A stretch of DNA of 64,000 nt from Mycobacterium sp. 1245111.1 (GCF_001673405.1 NZ_LZLV01000001.1:45847-109846); one strand, 5' to 3'. Positions 1 through 8,866 are shown, counted from the stretch's first letter. Notes: a model not told the origin generated them from the sequence alone. Made by a program: numbers and translations.

Positions 1-180
1 GGCCCAACGCAGAACGGTCTGCACTTCTTCGGTCCGCTTCGGGCGCACCACTGCCGCCGGCTTCCCGGCGGACGGGTCCAGGGCACGGTCCTGCCGGTAA
101 CCCTCGGTGATCGCAGGGTCGGTGACGACCATTCCCTCGGGTAGCCCGGCGATCAGGCCGGCCAGCGCATCAGCGGCCAT
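1..180 (-). CDS. FAD-binding oxidase, GlcD-like (5' part only)
   Basis: Only the first 60 codons lie in the window; the gene runs off its left edge. The ATG is at 178-180 on the minus strand. The visible residues end in the segment AVVRPKRTEEVQTVLRWA, the usual start of a PCMH-type FAD domain found in glycolate/D-lactate oxidases of the GlcD/DLD family. Its position next to udgB matches Rv1257c of M. tuberculosis, a predicted FAD oxidoreductase. The drug-efflux gene Rv1258c (tap), which lies between these two genes in M. tuberculosis as I recall it, is absent here: only 60 bases separate this start from udgB. Family call is good; substrate cannot be judged from the fragment. Confidence 0.7.
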   Translation of the reverse strand, partial: MAADALAGLIAGLPEGMVVTDPAITEGYRQDRALDPSAGKPAAVVRPKRTEEVQTVLRWA

Positions 181-240
181 GCATCGATCCTACGGGCCTG
201 CCCTTTCCCGCCCCGGTGCCATTAGGTACACAGTGGAGCT

Positions 241-1077
241 GTGAATCTGGCCCACCCGCGTACCGGCGCGCTCTTCGACTCCCCGGTTCCCCCGGGCGCC
301 GGGTGGCCCGGCGATCCGGCGACCCCACGCACGGCCGTCGCGTCCGATGCGGCACATGTCGAGGCGATGGCCGGAGCCGCCGAAACGCTCGAGCAGCTCG
401 ACGCCGAGATATCGGTGTGCCGGGCCTGCCCGCGGCTGGTCGAGTGGCGCGAAGAGTCGGCGCTGACCAAGCGGCGCTCCTTCGCCGACCAACCGTATTG
501 GGGACGGCCGGTCACCGGGTGGGGCGACACCCGCCCGCGGATCATGGTCGTCGGCCTGGCCCCGGCGGCCAACGGCGCCAACCGAACCGGCCGGGTGTTC
601 ACCGGCGACCGCTCCGGCGACTTCCTCTACGCCGCAATGCATCGAGCGGGTCTGGCCAACTCTCCGATCGCCGTCGACGCCGCAGACGGCTTGCAGCTCA
701 ACGACATTCGCGTGGCCGCCGCCGTGCGCTGCGCGCCACCCGCCAATGCGCCGACACCGGCCGAACGGTCGACCTGCGCGCCGTGGCTGACCGCAGAATG
801 GCGACTGGTCGGCGCAGACACCCGAGTGATCGTGGCGCTGGGTGGATTCGGCTGGCGCTCAGCCCTCGACATGATTCGCGCCGCCGGCGGCGAAGTGCCG
901 CGCCCGCAGCCGAAATTCGGCCACGCGGCGACCGCGACGGTGCGCGCCGCCGGCGGCGATGTGACGCTGCTGGGCTGCTACCACCCCAGCCAGCAGAACA
1001 CGTTCACCGGCAGGCTGACCCCCGAGATGCTTGACGACATCTTCAGGCAGGCACGCAAGATGGCAGGTATCTCGTAG
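241..1077 (+). CDS. udgB: Family 5 uracil-DNA glycosylase UdgB
   Basis: Removes uracil, and in this family also hypoxanthine and ethenocytosine, from DNA as the first step of base excision repair. The 278-residue protein has the iron-sulfur cysteines of the family (C60 and C63 in a CRAC motif, two more near residues 163 and 176). It carries the family 5 motif [14 protein letters not shown] (about 105-118), which lacks the Asp/Asn water-activating residue of families 1 and 2, and a C-terminal HPSQQN loop near residue 248. The GTG at 241 is the first start in frame after the upstream divergent gene. No Shine-Dalgarno sequence is visible and a start somewhat further in is possible. Equivalent to Rv1259 in sequence and position. 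Confidence 0.9.
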   Translation: MNLAHPRTGALFDSPVPPGAGWPGDPATPRTAVASDAAHVEAMAGAAETLEQLDAEISVCRACPRLVEWREESALTKRRSFADQPYWGRPVTGWGDTRPRIMVVGLAPAANGANRTGRVFTGDRSGDFLYAAMHRAGLANSPIAVDAADGLQLNDIRVAAAVRCAPPANAPTPAERSTCAPWLTAEWRLVGADTRVIVALGGFGWRSALDMIRAAGGEVPRPQPKFGHAATATVRAAGGDVTLLGCYHPSQQNTFTGRLTPEMLDDIFRQARKMAGIS

Positions 1078-1112
1078 GGAACGTTCGACAGACGGGAGGC
1101 GTTGACCACCTC

Positions 1113-2150
1113 ATGCGGCTTTCTGTCCTCGATCTCGTACCCGTCCGCACCGACCAGACCACCGCGGACGGGTTAAAAGCCACGCTGGGCCTGGCGCAAA
1201 CGGCCGACCGGCTGGGGTTCACCCGCTACTGGGTCGCCGAACACCACAACATGCCCTCGGTCGGCGCCACCAGCCCGCCCGTGCTCATCGCCTACCTGGC
1301 GGCGCAGACCGATCAGATCAGGCTTGGCTCGGGCGGCGTCATGCTGCCCAACCACGCGCCGCTGGCGGTCGCCGAGCAGTTCGCCCTGCTGGAAGCCGCC
1401 GCCCCGGGCCGCATCGACCTCGGCATCGGCCGCGCGCCCGGCTCCGATCCGGTGACATCGGTGTTGCTGCGCGGCGCCGCCGGCCGCGACGACCGGGACA
1501 TCGACCAGTTCCCGAATTACCTCGACCACGTGCGCGCGATGATGAGCGCCAAGGGTGTGCAAGTGCAGCTGCGCGACGGCGACTACGTCCTCAAGGCCAC
1601 GCCGGCCGCGGCCAGCGAGCCGCGGCTGTGGCTGCTCGGGTCGTCGATGTACTCCGCGCAACTGGCTGCCGCCAAGGGTCTGCCCTACGTGTTCGCGCAT
1701 CACTTCTCCGGCCAGGGCACCGAAGAGGCACTCGACCTCTACCGCTCCCAGTTCGTGCCCAGCGAGCTGACCGCCGAACCGGTGACGTTCTTGACCGTCA
1801 ACGCCGCAGTGGCCGAAACCCATGACGAGGCAACGGCTTTGATTCTGCCGAACCTGCACATGATGGCCCGGCTGCGGACTGGTCAACCCCTGGGTCCGGT
1901 TGAGCTTGTCGAGGACGTCGAGGGCGGCACGTTGCCACCGCAGATGCAGCACATCGTCGACAGCGGGCTGGAGCGGGCGGTCGTCGGGTCGCCTGCGGAG
2001 GCCGCCGCTCAGGTGACCGCGTTGGCGCAGCGGTTCGGCGTCGACGAGGTGATGATCCACCCGGTGGCGTCGGCGCACCGCGGCACCGACCCGACCACTT
2101 CGCCCGCGCGCGAAAAGACGCTCGAGCTTCTGGCCAAAGAGCTGTTCTAG
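1113..2150 (+). CDS. Luciferase-like flavin monooxygenase (MsnO8 type)
   Basis: A 345-residue member of the bacterial luciferase-like (LLM) flavin-dependent oxidoreductases, TIM-barrel enzymes using FMNH2 or F420. Visible hallmarks are the N-terminal strand LSVLDLVPVRTDQT, the YWVAEHHNMP segment near residue 46, GSGGVMLPNHAPLAVAEQF, and DLGIGRAPGSDP around residue 107. The order matches the MsnO8-type subgroup. The substrate is unknown. A GGGAGG ribosome site lies 13 bases before the ATG, slightly far but the only candidate. It begins 35 bases after udgB and its stop codon overlaps by 4 bases with the convergent gene at 2147-2587. M. tuberculosis carries a different monooxygenase (Rv1260) in this place, so this is a local replacement. 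Confidence 0.85.
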   Translation: MRLSVLDLVPVRTDQTTADGLKATLGLAQTADRLGFTRYWVAEHHNMPSVGATSPPVLIAYLAAQTDQIRLGSGGVMLPNHAPLAVAEQFALLEAAAPGRIDLGIGRAPGSDPVTSVLLRGAAGRDDRDIDQFPNYLDHVRAMMSAKGVQVQLRDGDYVLKATPAAASEPRLWLLGSSMYSAQLAAAKGLPYVFAHHFSGQGTEEALDLYRSQFVPSELTAEPVTFLTVNAAVAETHDEATALILPNLHMMARLRTGQPLGPVELVEDVEGGTLPPQMQHIVDSGLERAVVGSPAEAAAQVTALAQRFGVDEVMIHPVASAHRGTDPTTSPAREKTLELLAKELF

Positions 2151-2587
2151 GCCGGCGTCAGCTTCACGACCGGGATCGGCCGCGACGTCTTCTCCTGATA
2201 CGCCTCGTAGCGGTTGCTGTTGTTCTTGTTGACGATCTGCCACAGTCGCTTGTAGTCGGCGTCGTCGGGTAGCACCGGATGAGCCGTCACGCGGAAACGC
2301 TTTGGGCCGACATTGATTTCGACGCTCGGGTTGGCCTTCAGGTTGTGGTACCAGCCGGGGGCCTTCGGGTCGCCGCCCTTCGACGCGACGATCAGGTAGT
2401 CGTCGCCGTCACGGGCATAGGTCAGCGACGCGGTGCGGGCCTGCCCGGTCTTGGCGCCGACGGTGTGCAGCAGCAGGCTGGGGATACCCAGCGCGCGATG
2501 CCCGATCCAGCCGTTGGTCTTCTGGTAGACGGTGTCGTGGACCTTCAGCAGGTAAGGCAGCAACGTCTGTTCTAGCGGGAGTGCCAT
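2147..2587 (-). CDS. Deazaflavin (F420)-dependent nitroreductase family protein
   Basis: A 146-residue small split-barrel protein of the Ddn/nitroreductase family, related to the F420H2-dependent enzymes that activate nitroimidazole drugs and reduce quinones. Family landmarks are LLLHTVGAKTGQARTASLTY (about 36-55), the YLIVASKGGDPKAPGWYHNL stretch, and LWQIVNKNNSNRYEAYQEKT near the C terminus. The ATG at 2585-2587 is chosen because the reading frame upstream of it is an unrelated shadow of the HIT gene. It lies 10 bases downstream of the HIT gene on the same strand, so the two probably share a transcript. Positional counterpart of Rv1261c. Natural substrate unknown. Confidence 0.85.
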   Translation of the reverse strand: MALPLEQTLLPYLLKVHDTVYQKTNGWIGHRALGIPSLLLHTVGAKTGQARTASLTYARDGDDYLIVASKGGDPKAPGWYHNLKANPSVEINVGPKRFRVTAHPVLPDDADYKRLWQIVNKNNSNRYEAYQEKTSRPIPVVKLTPA

Positions 2588-2597
2588 ACGTCCAGTA

Positions 2598-3026
2598 TTA
2601 GCCCGCGGCGTCGATCTCCGCCAGCGCGTCCCGCAGGATGCGACCGGTCGACTCGCGGTCGGGATCGCGACGTAGTAAGAGGCCCTTCGCGACCGACAGC
2701 TTGTCGCCGTTGCGTCGCGGGAGCACGTGCAGATGGATGTGCATGACCGTCTGAAAAGCGGCCGGACCGTCGTTGATCCCGATGTTGGTGGCGTCGGCCA
2801 ACTCGGTCGCACGCGCGGCCTTGGCGATGCGCTGCCCGATCGCCGCCATGCCGGCCAGCGTCTCAGGCGGGGTATCGGTCAGATCGACGGTGTGCCGCTT
2901 GGGCACCACCAGCGTATGGCCGCGGGTGAAGGGACGGATGTCGAGGAATGCCAGATAACCGTCGTCTTCGTAGATTCGGATGGCCGGGGCCTGGCCGGCG
3001 ACGATCGCGCAGAACACACAGGACAT
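2598..3026 (-). CDS. HIT-family nucleotide hydrolase
   Basis: A 142-residue histidine triad protein, which binds and hydrolyses nucleotide phosphoramidates or dinucleoside polyphosphates. It has an N-terminal CVFC pair (C3, C6), a likely zinc site in this subgroup, the core TRGHTLVVPKRHTVDL, and the catalytic motif HIHLHVLPRR (H-x-H-x-H). The ATG at 3024-3026 is favoured: the minus-strand hexamer TACCGT (3040-3035) lies 8 bases before it, which fits a leaderless transcript. It is divergent from amiB2, with 54 bases between the two starts. Counterpart of Rv1262c. Confidence 0.9.
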   Translation of the reverse strand: MSCVFCAIVAGQAPAIRIYEDDGYLAFLDIRPFTRGHTLVVPKRHTVDLTDTPPETLAGMAAIGQRIAKAARATELADATNIGINDGPAAFQTVMHIHLHVLPRRNGDKLSVAKGLLLRRDPDRESTGRILRDALAEIDAAG

Positions 3027-3080
3027 GACGTCACACGGTAGCGGTCCGCGGCTCGGGTCAAGTGAGTAGTCTGCCTCGAC

Positions 3081-4472
3081 GTGGACGTAGCTGATCTGGC
3101 CTTCGCGGGGGCTGCCGAGCAAGCGCGGATGCTGGCCGCGGCCACCATCACCGCGCCGGCGCTGCTGGAGATCTACCTGGATCGCATCGCGCGGCTCGAT
3201 CCGCAGTTGCGTAGCTACCGTGTCGTGCTCGCCGAGAGCGCACGCCAGGAAGCGTTGGCCGCGCAGCGCCGCCTCGACGCCGGTGAGCGTCTGCCGCTGC
3301 TCGGTGTCCCGGTCGCGATCAAGGACGACGTCGACGTGGCCGGCGAACTCACGACGTGCGGCAGCAGCGCGGTCTCGACCCCGGCGGCCCACGATGCCGA
3401 AGTCGTCGCCCGGCTACGCGCGGCCGGCGCGGTGATCATCGGCAAAACCGCTGTGCCCGAACTGATGATGTTCCCGTTCACCGAAACGCTGACATTCGGG
3501 GCGACCCGCAATCCGTGGGATACCGCGTTCACGCCGGGCGGCAGCAGCGGCGGCAGCGGGGCCGCGGTGGCCGCCGGGCTCGCGCCCCTGGCACTCGGAT
3601 CCGACGGCGGCGGTTCGATCCGCATACCGTCGGGCTGGTGCGGCCTGTTCGGAATCAAACCGCAGCGGGATCGGGTTTCGCTGGCGCCGCACCACGACGC
3701 CTGGTGCGGGCTCAGCGTGAACGGCCCGCTCGCGCGGACGGTCGAAGACGCCGCGCTGTTCCTCGACGTCACGACCACGACGCCCGCGCCTCAGGGCGGC
3801 TTCGTCGGCGCCGTCGGCAAGAACCCGGGCCGACTGCGAATTGCGTTGAGCACCAAGGTTCCGCCGCCGCTGATCGCCAAGGCGGGCACGGAACAGCGGG
3901 CCGCCGTCGACGCGGCCGGCGGGTTGCTCCGCGACCTCGGCCACGACGTCGTCGTCCGCGACCCGGACTACCCACCGGCGGCGATTTACGCCAACTACCT
4001 TCCGCGCTACTTCCGCGGCATCTACAACGACGTCCGCGTGATGCCGCACCAAGAGCGACTCGAAAAGCGCACCCGCAACATGGCCCGCGTCGGGTCCCTG
4101 ATTCCCGACGGGCGGATGGCCAAGGTCCGCGCCGGGGAAGCGGCAGTGGCCGAGCGCGTCCAGTCGATCTTCCACGACGTCGACGTGGTCCTCACCCCCG
4201 GCAACGCCACCGGCCCGTCGCGGATCGGGGCCTACCAACGCCTCGGCGGCATCGCGACCCTGCTGGCGGTCGCGCAGCGGGTGCCGTTCTTCGAGATCTG
4301 GAATCTGACCGGGCAACCCGCCGCGTCGGTGCCGTGGGGCCTGGACGCCAAGGGCATTCCGCTGTCGATCCAGCTGGTCGGCCGTCCGAACGACGAGGCG
4401 ACGCTGGTGGCGCTAGGAGCGCAGATCGAGGCTGCCCGGCCGTGGGCGCAGCGTCGGCCGCCGGTGTCATGA
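3081..4472 (+). CDS. amiB2: Amidase signature family hydrolase AmiB2
   Basis: A 463-residue amidase of the Ser-cisSer-Lys family that hydrolyses a carboxamide to acid and ammonia; the natural substrate is not established. The catalytic lysine is in GVPVAIKDD (near residue 81). The glycine/serine-rich core GGSSGGSGAA is followed by GSDGGGSIRIPSGWCG, which holds the catalytic serine, and GLFGIKPQRDRVS. The start is a GTG at 3081. The hexamer TAGTCT at 3067-3072 sits 8 bases upstream and no ribosome site is visible, so translation from a leaderless mRNA is likely. It overlaps the stop codon of the convergent glycosylase gene by 6 bases. Corresponds to Rv1263. Confidence 0.88.
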   Translation: MDVADLAFAGAAEQARMLAAATITAPALLEIYLDRIARLDPQLRSYRVVLAESARQEALAAQRRLDAGERLPLLGVPVAIKDDVDVAGELTTCGSSAVSTPAAHDAEVVARLRAAGAVIIGKTAVPELMMFPFTETLTFGATRNPWDTAFTPGGSSGGSGAAVAAGLAPLALGSDGGGSIRIPSGWCGLFGIKPQRDRVSLAPHHDAWCGLSVNGPLARTVEDAALFLDVTTTTPAPQGGFVGAVGKNPGRLRIALSTKVPPPLIAKAGTEQRAAVDAAGGLLRDLGHDVVVRDPDYPPAAIYANYLPRYFRGIYNDVRVMPHQERLEKRTRNMARVGSLIPDGRMAKVRAGEAAVAERVQSIFHDVDVVLTPGNATGPSRIGAYQRLGGIATLLAVAQRVPFFEIWNLTGQPAASVPWGLDAKGIPLSIQLVGRPNDEATLVALGAQIEAARPWAQRRPPVS

Positions 4473-4961
4473 CGGCGCGATAATCCGCCAGGCCTGCAGT
4501 TTCCGGCCGGCGGGCATCGCGCGGGCCGGGCTGCTCGACGGCAACAGCAGGTAGTCGACCTGCGCGTCGGCGTCGACGAGCCGCCCGTAGAGTTGCTGCG
4601 CGGCGCCGCCGTTGAAACACACCTTCGTGATCGACGGATAGCTGGCGAACAGCCGACGAAAGTCGTTGGCCACCACACTGTTCGGATCGATCTTTGCGTC
4701 GGCACTGCCGACGCGACGACACGCGTACAACACATCCCACAGGGCCACTCCGGCCGATTGCAGTGCAGCCAAACGGGTTTCGTAGGACGCCGAGGCGTCG
4801 AAGCCGAACAGCTCGGCGGTGATCGGCCAGAACGCGTTGCGGGGGTTGCCGTAGTATTGCCCGCTCTCCAGCGACAGGACACTGGGAAACGAGCCCAGGA
4901 TCAGTAGCCGTGCCGTGTGGTCGACGACGGGCGCAAATCCATGGAGCAGTGGCGTTGCCAT
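4467..4961 (-). CDS. DNA-deoxyinosine glycosylase (UDG family 6/HDG-like)
   Basis: A 164-residue member of the uracil-DNA glycosylase superfamily most like family 6 hypoxanthine-DNA glycosylases, which remove deaminated adenine. Near the N terminus it has LLILGSFPSVLSLESGQYY, then GNPRNAFWPI, whose Asn is the proposed catalytic residue in family 6. The C-terminal half has the expected KVCFNGGAA strand and the LLPSSSPAR loop. The ATG at 4959-4961 begins just 16 bases from the GTG of the divergent adenylyl cyclase gene, so their promoters must be compact or lie inside each other's coding sequence. With udgB it makes a second deamination-repair glycosylase within 4 kb. Confidence 0.8.
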   Translation of the reverse strand: MATPLLHGFAPVVDHTARLLILGSFPSVLSLESGQYYGNPRNAFWPITAELFGFDASASYETRLAALQSAGVALWDVLYACRRVGSADAKIDPNSVVANDFRRLFASYPSITKVCFNGGAAQQLYGRLVDADAQVDYLLLPSSSPARAMPAGRKLQAWRIIAPS

Positions 4962-4977
4962 CGGATAACTTGACCAC

Positions 4978-6087
4978 GTGGACCACGCAGAAATCGAGAA
5001 GCTGCTCGACGGTCTGGAAGGTGACGCGCGGGCTGAGCGCGCCGAGCTGATCGAGTGGCTCTTCGAGCAGGGCATCACGGCCGAGGAGATCGAGGCGACG
5101 TCGGCGCCGCTGTTGCTCGCAACGCGTCGCGTGATCGGCGACGACGGCACCTACGTGTCGACCCGGGAGATCGCCGACGAGTACGGCATCGATCTCGACC
5201 TCCTGCAGCGTGTGCAGCGCGCGATCGGCTTGGCCCGGGTCGACGATCCCGACGCGGCCGTTCACATGCGGGCCGACGTGGAGGCGGCCGCCCACGTCCG
5301 GCACTTCTCCGAGCTCGGTCTGGATACCGAGAACCTGCTACTCGTGACGCGGGTGCTCGCCGAGGGGCTTTCGCACGCGGCCGAAGTCATGCGCTACACC
5401 GCGATGGCGGCCGTCATCGAACCCGGCACAACCGAACTGCAAGTCGCCAAGCGCTCGCACGCGTTGGTCAGTCGGATCGCGCCGCTGCTGGGCCCGTGGA
5501 TCGAGGAAATGCTGCTCATGCAGCTACGGAACATGATGGAGACCGAGGCCGTGACGGCCAGCGAACGCGCCGCCGGGGCGCCGTTGCCGGGCGCGCGACA
5601 CGTCGCCGTCGCTTTTGCCGATCTCGTCGGGTTCACCCGGCTTGGCGAAGAGGTGCCGGCCGAGGAGTTGGGGCTGTTGGCCAACCGGCTCGCCGGTCTC
5701 GCGCGGGATGTCGCGACCCCGCCGGTGCGGTTCATCAAGACCATCGGTGACGCGGTGATGTTCGTCTGCACCGAACCGGCGCCGCTGCTGGACGCCGTGC
5801 TCAAGCTGGTCGACATGACCGACAGCGACAACGACTTTCCGTCGCTGCGGGCCGGCATCGCGTCGGGTTCGGCGGTGAGCCGGGTCGGGGATTGGTTCGG
5901 CAGCCCGGTGAACATGGCCAGCCGGGTGACCTCGGTGTCGCGGCCCGGCGCGGTGTTGGCCTCCGAGTCGGTGCGCGACGAGCTTGGCGACGACTCGGGT
6001 TTCAGCTGGTCGTTCGCCGGCGCGCGGAGGCTCAAGGGCATCAAGGGCGAGGTGAAGCTGTTCCGCGCCCGTCGCGGCGAAAGTTAA
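4978..6087 (+). CDS. Class III adenylyl cyclase with pH-sensing N-terminal domain (Rv1264 type)
   Basis: Makes cAMP from ATP. The 369-residue protein has a helical N-terminal regulatory domain (about 1-205) like that of M. tuberculosis Rv1264, where it inhibits the enzyme at neutral pH and releases it at acid pH, and a C-terminal catalytic domain. Catalytic residues are present: metal-binding D215 (AFADLVGF) and D258 (KTIGD), adenine-selecting K254, and the transition-state pair N312/R316 (NMASR). It should act as a soluble homodimer. The GTG at 4978 is preceded by TAACTT (4966-4971) at 6 bases, which fits a leaderless transcript. The next gene downstream sits in the place of Rv1265. Confidence 0.9.
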   Translation: MDHAEIEKLLDGLEGDARAERAELIEWLFEQGITAEEIEATSAPLLLATRRVIGDDGTYVSTREIADEYGIDLDLLQRVQRAIGLARVDDPDAAVHMRADVEAAAHVRHFSELGLDTENLLLVTRVLAEGLSHAAEVMRYTAMAAVIEPGTTELQVAKRSHALVSRIAPLLGPWIEEMLLMQLRNMMETEAVTASERAAGAPLPGARHVAVAFADLVGFTRLGEEVPAEELGLLANRLAGLARDVATPPVRFIKTIGDAVMFVCTEPAPLLDAVLKLVDMTDSDNDFPSLRAGIASGSAVSRVGDWFGSPVNMASRVTSVSRPGAVLASESVRDELGDDSGFSWSFAGARRLKGIKGEVKLFRARRGES

Positions 6088-6141
6088 GCGCGCCGCCCCG
6101 GCGTGCGCGGTCAGCAAATTCGGCAAGCGCGGCGGTGACGT

Positions 6142-6173
6142 TTACACCCACTTAGCGTGATAAGTGGGTGTAA
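6142..6173. repeat. Perfect 13-bp inverted repeat, candidate operator
   Basis: TTACACCCACTTA (6142-6154), six bases (GCGTGA), then TAAGTGGGTGTAA (6161-6173). The two arms match without error. It lies 55 bases after the cyclase stop codon and 86 bases before the next start. No T-run follows on either strand, so it is not a standard Rho-independent terminator. The long AT-containing arms look more like a binding site for a dimeric regulator; a hairpin that protects mRNA ends is an alternative. Confidence 0.6.
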
Positions 6174-6224
6174 GAGTACTCCCGACGCCCACCGCGCCCG
6201 GCTTTCGCGGGGAGCGAAACCGCC

Positions 6225-6259
6225 TTGACGTGGGTTGTAATGGTGTAATCATGTAAGCA
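6225..6259 (+). promoter_or_regulatory. -35-like TTGACG and three tandem TGTAAxxx repeats at a start codon
   Basis: TTGACG at 6225-6230 is followed by three back-to-back 8-base units TGTAATGG (6236-6243), TGTAATCA (6244-6251) and TGTAAGCA (6252-6259), the last running into the ATG of the downstream gene. The repeats share the TGTAA core, which is also the outer end of the inverted repeat at 6142-6173 (TTACA/TGTAA). This suggests one DNA-binding protein contacting both sites. No clean TANNNT -10 element is seen at normal spacing. Confidence 0.45.
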
Positions 6260-6825
6260 TGAGACAACATCATGGACACGGAAGGCGCCACGGCCGCCCC
6301 GGCGGGTGGCAGCAGGCCGGCCAACCCGAAGCGGGCGACGCGGCCGACTGGTTCGCTGGACGCTTGCCGGACGCCTGGTTCGACGGCGACCCGACCGTCG
6401 TGGTCGACCGCGAAGAAATCACCGTCATCGGAAAGCTGCCGGAGCCGGAAGGATCAGCGAGCGACGAAAATCCAGCGCATGCCGAGGGCCGGGCCTCGCG
6501 GTTCCGCGAGGAGACGCGTTCGGAGCGGATGAGCATCGCCGACGAGGCGCAAAGCCGCTACGGCCGCAAGGTTTCCTGGGGTGTGGAGGTGGCCGGCGAG
6601 CGGGTCTTGTTCACCCACATCGCGGTTCCGGTGATGACCCGATTGAAGCAACCGGAACGCCAGGTGCTCGATACCTTGGTCGACGCGGGTGTGGCGCGGT
6701 CGCGCTCCGACGCGCTGGCCTGGTCGGTCAAGTTGGTCGGGGAGCACACTGAGGAATGGCTGGCTAAGCTGCGCGACGCGATGTCCGCGGTCGACGACCT
6801 GCGCGCCGAAGGGCCGGAGCTCTAA
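6259..6825 (+). CDS. Mycobacterial conserved protein of unknown function, position of Rv1265
   Basis: A 188-residue protein I cannot assign to a named family. It has a short His/Gly-rich N terminus (possibly an over-extended start), then a tryptophan-rich segment DWFAGRLPDAWFDGDPTVVVDREE, a charged linker, and a C-terminal part with R-Q-V-L-D-T-L-V-D-A-G-V-A-R-S-R-S-D-A-L that reads like a strand-helix-helix of ribbon-helix-helix DNA-binding proteins. No signal peptide or membrane segment. By gene order it sits where Rv1265, a cAMP-responsive gene, follows the cyclase Rv1264. The tandem repeats over its start codon suggest autoregulation; that is inference. Confidence 0.6.
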   Translation: MRQHHGHGRRHGRPGGWQQAGQPEAGDAADWFAGRLPDAWFDGDPTVVVDREEITVIGKLPEPEGSASDENPAHAEGRASRFREETRSERMSIADEAQSRYGRKVSWGVEVAGERVLFTHIAVPVMTRLKQPERQVLDTLVDAGVARSRSDALAWSVKLVGEHTEEWLAKLRDAMSAVDDLRAEGPEL

Positions 6826-6877
6826 CCTCAGCAGTCACAGATTCTGGGGGCACACTCTTTTTTCGTTGTGCACGCGC

Positions 6878-6911
6878 ATGCGATATCACCGCCCCGAGCG
6901 TGATATCGCAT
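6878..6911. repeat. Perfect 12-bp inverted repeat between convergent genes
   Basis: ATGCGATATCAC (6878-6889), ten bases, then GTGATATCGCAT (6900-6911). It lies in the 151-base gap between two convergent genes, where a shared terminator would be expected, but neither strand has a T-run after the stem. It may still fold and stop transcription with Rho, or bind a protein. Confidence 0.5.
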
Positions 6912-6976
6912 ACGCGTCGACTTCGAAAAACAGGTCATGGTCGGGAGACGGCGCTGGTGTGGCCAGAGTGGCCACG

Positions 6977-8866
6977 CTAGGCCTGAGTCATCCGGTAGTA
7001 GGCGCCGCGGCGGGCCAGCAGCTCGCCGTGGTTGCCGTGCTCGACGATCTTGCCCGCCTCCATCACCATAATCACGTCGGCATCGCGGATCGTCGAAAGG
7101 CGATGGGCGACAATGAAACTCGTCCGGTCGCGGCGAAGTTCATGGGTGGCCTTGGCGATCAGCAACTCGGTACGGGTGTCCACCGAGCTGGTCGCCTCGT
7201 CCAGCACAAGCAGCTGCGGGCGGGCCAGGAATGCCCGCGCAATCGTGATCAGCTGCCGCTCGCCGGCGCTGATGTTGCTTCCGCCGTCGCTCACCTGGGT
7301 GTCGTAGCCGGCGGGCAGGGAATGCACGAACCGGTCGACGTAGGCCGCCTGGGCCGCCGCGACCACCTCCTCGTCGGAAGCGTCGGGCCGTCCGTAGGCG
7401 ATGTTCTGCGCGATCGTCCCGCTGAACAACCAGGTGTCCTGCAGCACCATTCCGATCCGTGAGCGCAGCGACTGCCGGCTGACCGTGGTGATGTCGACAC
7501 CGTCGATCAGGATCCGGCCGGCGTCGACGTCGTAGAACCGCATCAGCAGGTTCACCAACGTCGTCTTGCCCACCCCGGTCGGCCCGACGATTGCGACGGT
7601 GCTGCCCGGTTCGGCGGCAAACGACAGGTCGTCGATGACATTAACGCCCCCGGGCTGGTAGCCGAAGCTGACGTGGTCGAATTCCACTCGGCCCGTTGGC
7701 CCGTCGGGTAACGAGCCGGGGCTGTCGAAGGGCTCCTCGGGCTCGTCGAGCAGTTCGAACACCCGCTCGGCGCTGGCCACCCCGGACTGCAGCGCGTTGT
7801 ACATCGAGGCCACCTGGTTCAGCGGCGCGTGGAACTGGCGCACGTACTGGATGAAGGCCTGGATGTTGCCGACGGTGATCTGCCCGGTCGCCACCTGAAT
7901 GCCACCGACGATGGCGACGGCGACGTAGCTGAGGTTGCCGATGAACGTGGTCGCCGGCGCCACCATCCCCGAGATGAGTTGGGCGCCAAAGCTTGCCTCG
8001 TACATATCGTCGTTGAGCCGTCGGAACTCGTCTTCGGTCCGGGCCCGCTGCCCGTAGGTCCGCACCAGGGTGAAGCCGCTGTAGCTCTCTTCGATGTGCG
8101 CGTTGAGCCGGCCGGTGTTGGTCCACTGGGCGAGGAACAGCCGCTGCGAGCGCCGGGCGATCGCCCGCGTCACGACGATCGTCAGCGGCACGGTCAGCAG
8201 GGTCAGCCCGGTCAGCAGTGGCGAGATGCTCAGCATCATCACCAACACGGTCGCGACGGTAAGTACAGCACTGAGCAATTGGGTGATCGTCATCGACAGC
8301 GATGTCTGCAGGTTGTCGACGTCGTTGGTGACCCGGCTGAGGATTTCGCCCCGTCGGCGGGTGTCGAAGTAGGCCAGCGGCAGCCGGTGCAGCTTGTCTT
8401 CGACATCTGAGCGCAGCGCCTGCAGCGACCGTCGTACCGTGACGTTCAGCAGGCGGGCCTGCGCGTAAATCATCACCGCGGCAAGCAGATACATGCCGAG
8501 CGCCAGTGTGAGCGTGCGCGCAACAGCATCGAAGTCGACGCCGTGACCGGGTACCACGTGCATTCCGGACAGCAGATCGGCGAAGGCGTTGTCGCCGTGG
8601 GCCCGCGCCGCCGCGACGGCCTGTTCCTTGGTCATGCCCGCGGGCAAGCGGCGGCCGATCACCCCGTTGAACAGCAGGTCGGTGGCATGGCCGAGAATCC
8701 GTGGCACCACAGCCCCGATGACGGTGCCCAGGATACTCAGCGCCATCACTGTGATGGCCGTGTGCCGTTGCGGCGCAAGCAACTTCACCAGGCGGACCGT
8801 CGATCCCCTGAAATCCCGCGCCCGCATGGCCGGGGGAGCAGGCACCTCCCGCTTGACCGTCGTCAT
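6977..8866 (-). CDS. ABC transporter half (membrane + ATPase), Rv1272c type
   Basis: A 629-residue type IV (exporter-fold) ABC half-transporter: about six membrane helices (roughly residues 35-340) followed by an ATPase domain. Walker A is GPTGVGKTT (K434), Walker [11 protein letters not shown] with the catalytic Glu intact, and the switch histidine is in IVAHRLST. Its signature loop reads NISAGERQ instead of LSGGQ. It partners with the gene at 8863-10611, with which it overlaps by 4 bases (ATGA), so the two are translationally coupled. The M. tuberculosis homologue Rv1272c has been linked to long-chain fatty acid import despite the exporter fold; whether this one does so is inference. Confidence 0.9.
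   Translation of the reverse strand: MTTVKREVPAPPAMRARDFRGSTVRLVKLLAPQRHTAITVMALSILGTVIGAVVPRILGHATDLLFNGVIGRRLPAGMTKEQAVAAARAHGDNAFADLLSGMHVVPGHGVDFDAVARTLTLALGMYLLAAVMIYAQARLLNVTVRRSLQALRSDVEDKLHRLPLAYFDTRRRGEILSRVTNDVDNLQTSLSMTITQLLSAVLTVATVLVMMLSISPLLTGLTLLTVPLTIVVTRAIARRSQRLFLAQWTNTGRLNAHIEESYSGFTLVRTYGQRARTEDEFRRLNDDMYEASFGAQLISGMVAPATTFIGNLSYVAVAIVGGIQVATGQITVGNIQAFIQYVRQFHAPLNQVASMYNALQSGVASAERVFELLDEPEEPFDSPGSLPDGPTGRVEFDHVSFGYQPGGVNVIDDLSFAAEPGSTVAIVGPTGVGKTTLVNLLMRFYDVDAGRILIDGVDITTVSRQSLRSRIGMVLQDTWLFSGTIAQNIAYGRPDASDEEVVAAAQAAYVDRFVHSLPAGYDTQVSDGGSNISAGERQLITIARAFLARPQLLVLDEATSSVDTRTELLIAKATHELRRDRTSFIVAHRLSTIRDADVIMVMEAGKIVEHGNHGELLARRGAYYRMTQA

Noticed and set aside
1173..2243. 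Long open frame on the minus strand (356 codons)
   Set aside because: It is antisense to the luciferase-like gene, rich in Arg/His/Gly with no family pattern; high GC makes such shadow frames common.
6251..6256. ATG TAA start-stop just before the 6259 gene
   Set aside because: It is part of the TGTAA repeat array; a minimal start-stop uORF is possible but nothing else supports it.
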